A stretch of 6,505 nucleotides of DNA from an uncultured Litorilinea sp. (lineage in GTDB: Bacteria > Chloroflexota > Anaerolineae > Caldilineales > Caldilineaceae), in the NCBI GenBank assembly GCA_946885925.1, contig CAMPHP010000181.1, positions 1 through 6,505 of the forward strand. Direction: 5' to 3'. Every line of letters starts with the position of its first letter. The first letter of the stretch is position 1. The translations under genes and the position numbers were made by a program. This document shows, in pieces, positions 5,665 to 6,505 of this stretch. The notes beneath the pieces were generated by a model. It searched no databases, had not been told where the DNA came from, and worked only from the letters and a program-made list of their open reading frames with translations.

Positions 5665-6505
5665 ATGATAGACATTGACCTCGGACCGCTAGAGAATGGC
5701 CCCCATGCCAATCTGATCCGCGATATGACCAGGAAGTGCTATGCGGATAGCAGCATTCAGGCTATCTGGGTTGGTGGGAGCCTTGCTGCTGGCCTTGGTG
5801 ATGAATACAGCGATGTTGACTTTCGTATTGCGGTCGAACCTGGACAAATGGACAGATGGACAAGCCCCGACTGGGAAGACTATCTGCCCATTCGACCATG
5901 CGGTGGTGCCTTGATGCGGTTTGGGGAGCAGGCATTGCTCCATCATATGGTACTGGCAGACGGAACCATTATCGATTTCTACGTACAAGATACGGCGACG
6001 AAGAATTCTGAGCCGAACCTGGTAATCCTCGCCTGCCGCGACGCGGAGTTCAGAGAGATTTTGGACGGGTTTGCCAGCCCGGCCGCCTTGCTTTTCCGAG
6101 AGATTGATGGCGCAGCGGTCAGGCAGTTCTTTGTTGATTACTGGATTACGACACACAAGCAAATGAAGACCCTTCACAGGAAATACGATCTCTCCCCGTT
6201 CGCCGGACTCTATTTGGAGAGGATGGCACTGCTGCGGGCATGGTACATGCAGGCGGTTGGCAAAGACATCGATGCCCGCGTAACAATTCATATGCTTGGG
6301 GCAATGCACAGGGGCTTGGATGGCAAGCTCACCGAGCATCAGCACAACATCCTTGGCTTGCCCTCAAGGACACCTGACGAAACCGTAACGGTCATAGATG
6401 CCATACGAGCAGAGATGGCTTATGTCGGTCGTTATCTCGCCGATAGACACAGGTTTGCATATCCTTACGAACTTGAAGAGGTCGTAAGGCGAATCTGGAA
6501 TGAGA
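5665..6505 (+). CDS. Nucleotidyltransferase-fold protein (3' end outside window)
   Basis: An open frame starts at ATG 5665 and runs without a stop to the window edge, giving 280 codons so far. It carries the polymerase-beta-type nucleotidyltransferase signature: VGGSLAAGLGDEYSDVDF at residues 36-53, with metal-binding D50 and D52 in the DVD pattern, and a likely third carboxylate at D104 in GTIIDFY. After the catalytic domain (about 1-115) comes a mostly helical region (about 140-280) with aromatic and basic residues, as in enzymes that bind a second substrate there. Aminoglycoside or lincosamide nucleotidyltransferases have this general plan, but so do many uncharacterised proteins, so no substrate is assigned. 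The start is fixed by an in-frame TAG at 5659-5661; ACGAAG (5652-5657) is a modest ribosome-binding candidate. The preceding terminator and different function suggest independence from the sugar-acid genes. Confidence 0.82.
   Translation, partial: MIDIDLGPLENGPHANLIRDMTRKCYADSSIQAIWVGGSLAAGLGDEYSDVDFRIAVEPGQMDRWTSPDWEDYLPIRPCGGALMRFGEQALLHHMVLADGTIIDFYVQDTATKNSEPNLVILACRDAEFREILDGFASPAALLFREIDGAAVRQFFVDYWITTHKQMKTLHRKYDLSPFAGLYLERMALLRAWYMQAVGKDIDARVTIHMLGAMHRGLDGKLTEHQHNILGLPSRTPDETVTVIDAIRAEMAYVGRYLADRHRFAYPYELEEVVRRIWNE

Noticed and set aside
5689..6345. A 218-codon open frame on the minus strand under the nucleotidyltransferase gene.
   Set aside because: The + strand frame through the same bases encodes a clear nucleotidyltransferase motif and is open to the window edge. 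The minus-strand product has no recognisable domain and is best read as a shadow frame.

Overview
The window is about 6.5 kb of bacterial DNA of moderate GC content. Every gene that can be supported lies on the + strand. It reads as part of a sugar-acid uptake and catabolism locus. Nothing in it identifies the organism securely. A GTAGGG...CCCTAC hairpin repeat between genes, a fused CUT1-type permease and the overall gene style would suit Chloroflexota or another environmental phylum with many carbohydrate ABC transporters, but that is a low-confidence guess.

Layout: (1) 2-148 is the last 48 codons of a protein that looks like an extracellular solute-binding protein of a carbohydrate ABC transporter. 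A GC-rich hairpin follows at 165-192. (2) 237-989 and 1248-2060 are two divergent RraA-like proteins, of the 4-hydroxy-4-methyl-2-oxoglutarate aldolase / oxaloacetate decarboxylase superfamily. Both keep the D-X20-R-D metal and substrate motif exactly. (3) The 258-bp gap between them is packed with repeats: a compact hairpin repeat, a 125-bp MITE-like element with perfect 16-bp terminal inverted repeats, and a perfect tandem 9-bp duplication. (4) 2152-4071 is one continuous gene in which the two usual permease subunits (MalF-like and MalG-like) are fused, joined by a linker with an extra hydrophobic segment. A strong intrinsic terminator follows. (5) 4206-5492 is a clear glucarate dehydratase (GudD) of the enolase superfamily, closed by a second strong terminator. 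(6) 5665 to the window end is a nucleotidyltransferase-fold gene that runs off the edge and appears unrelated to sugar metabolism.

How the parts may work together (inference): the binding protein and fused permease import a carbohydrate, perhaps a sugar acid or an oligosaccharide that yields one. GudD dehydrates glucarate to 5-keto-4-deoxyglucarate. One or both RraA-like proteins could then act as Mg-dependent pyruvate-type aldolases or decarboxylases on that or a later 2-keto acid, in place of the usual GarL or KdgD. No ATP-binding subunit, regulator or classical downstream enzyme lies in the window.
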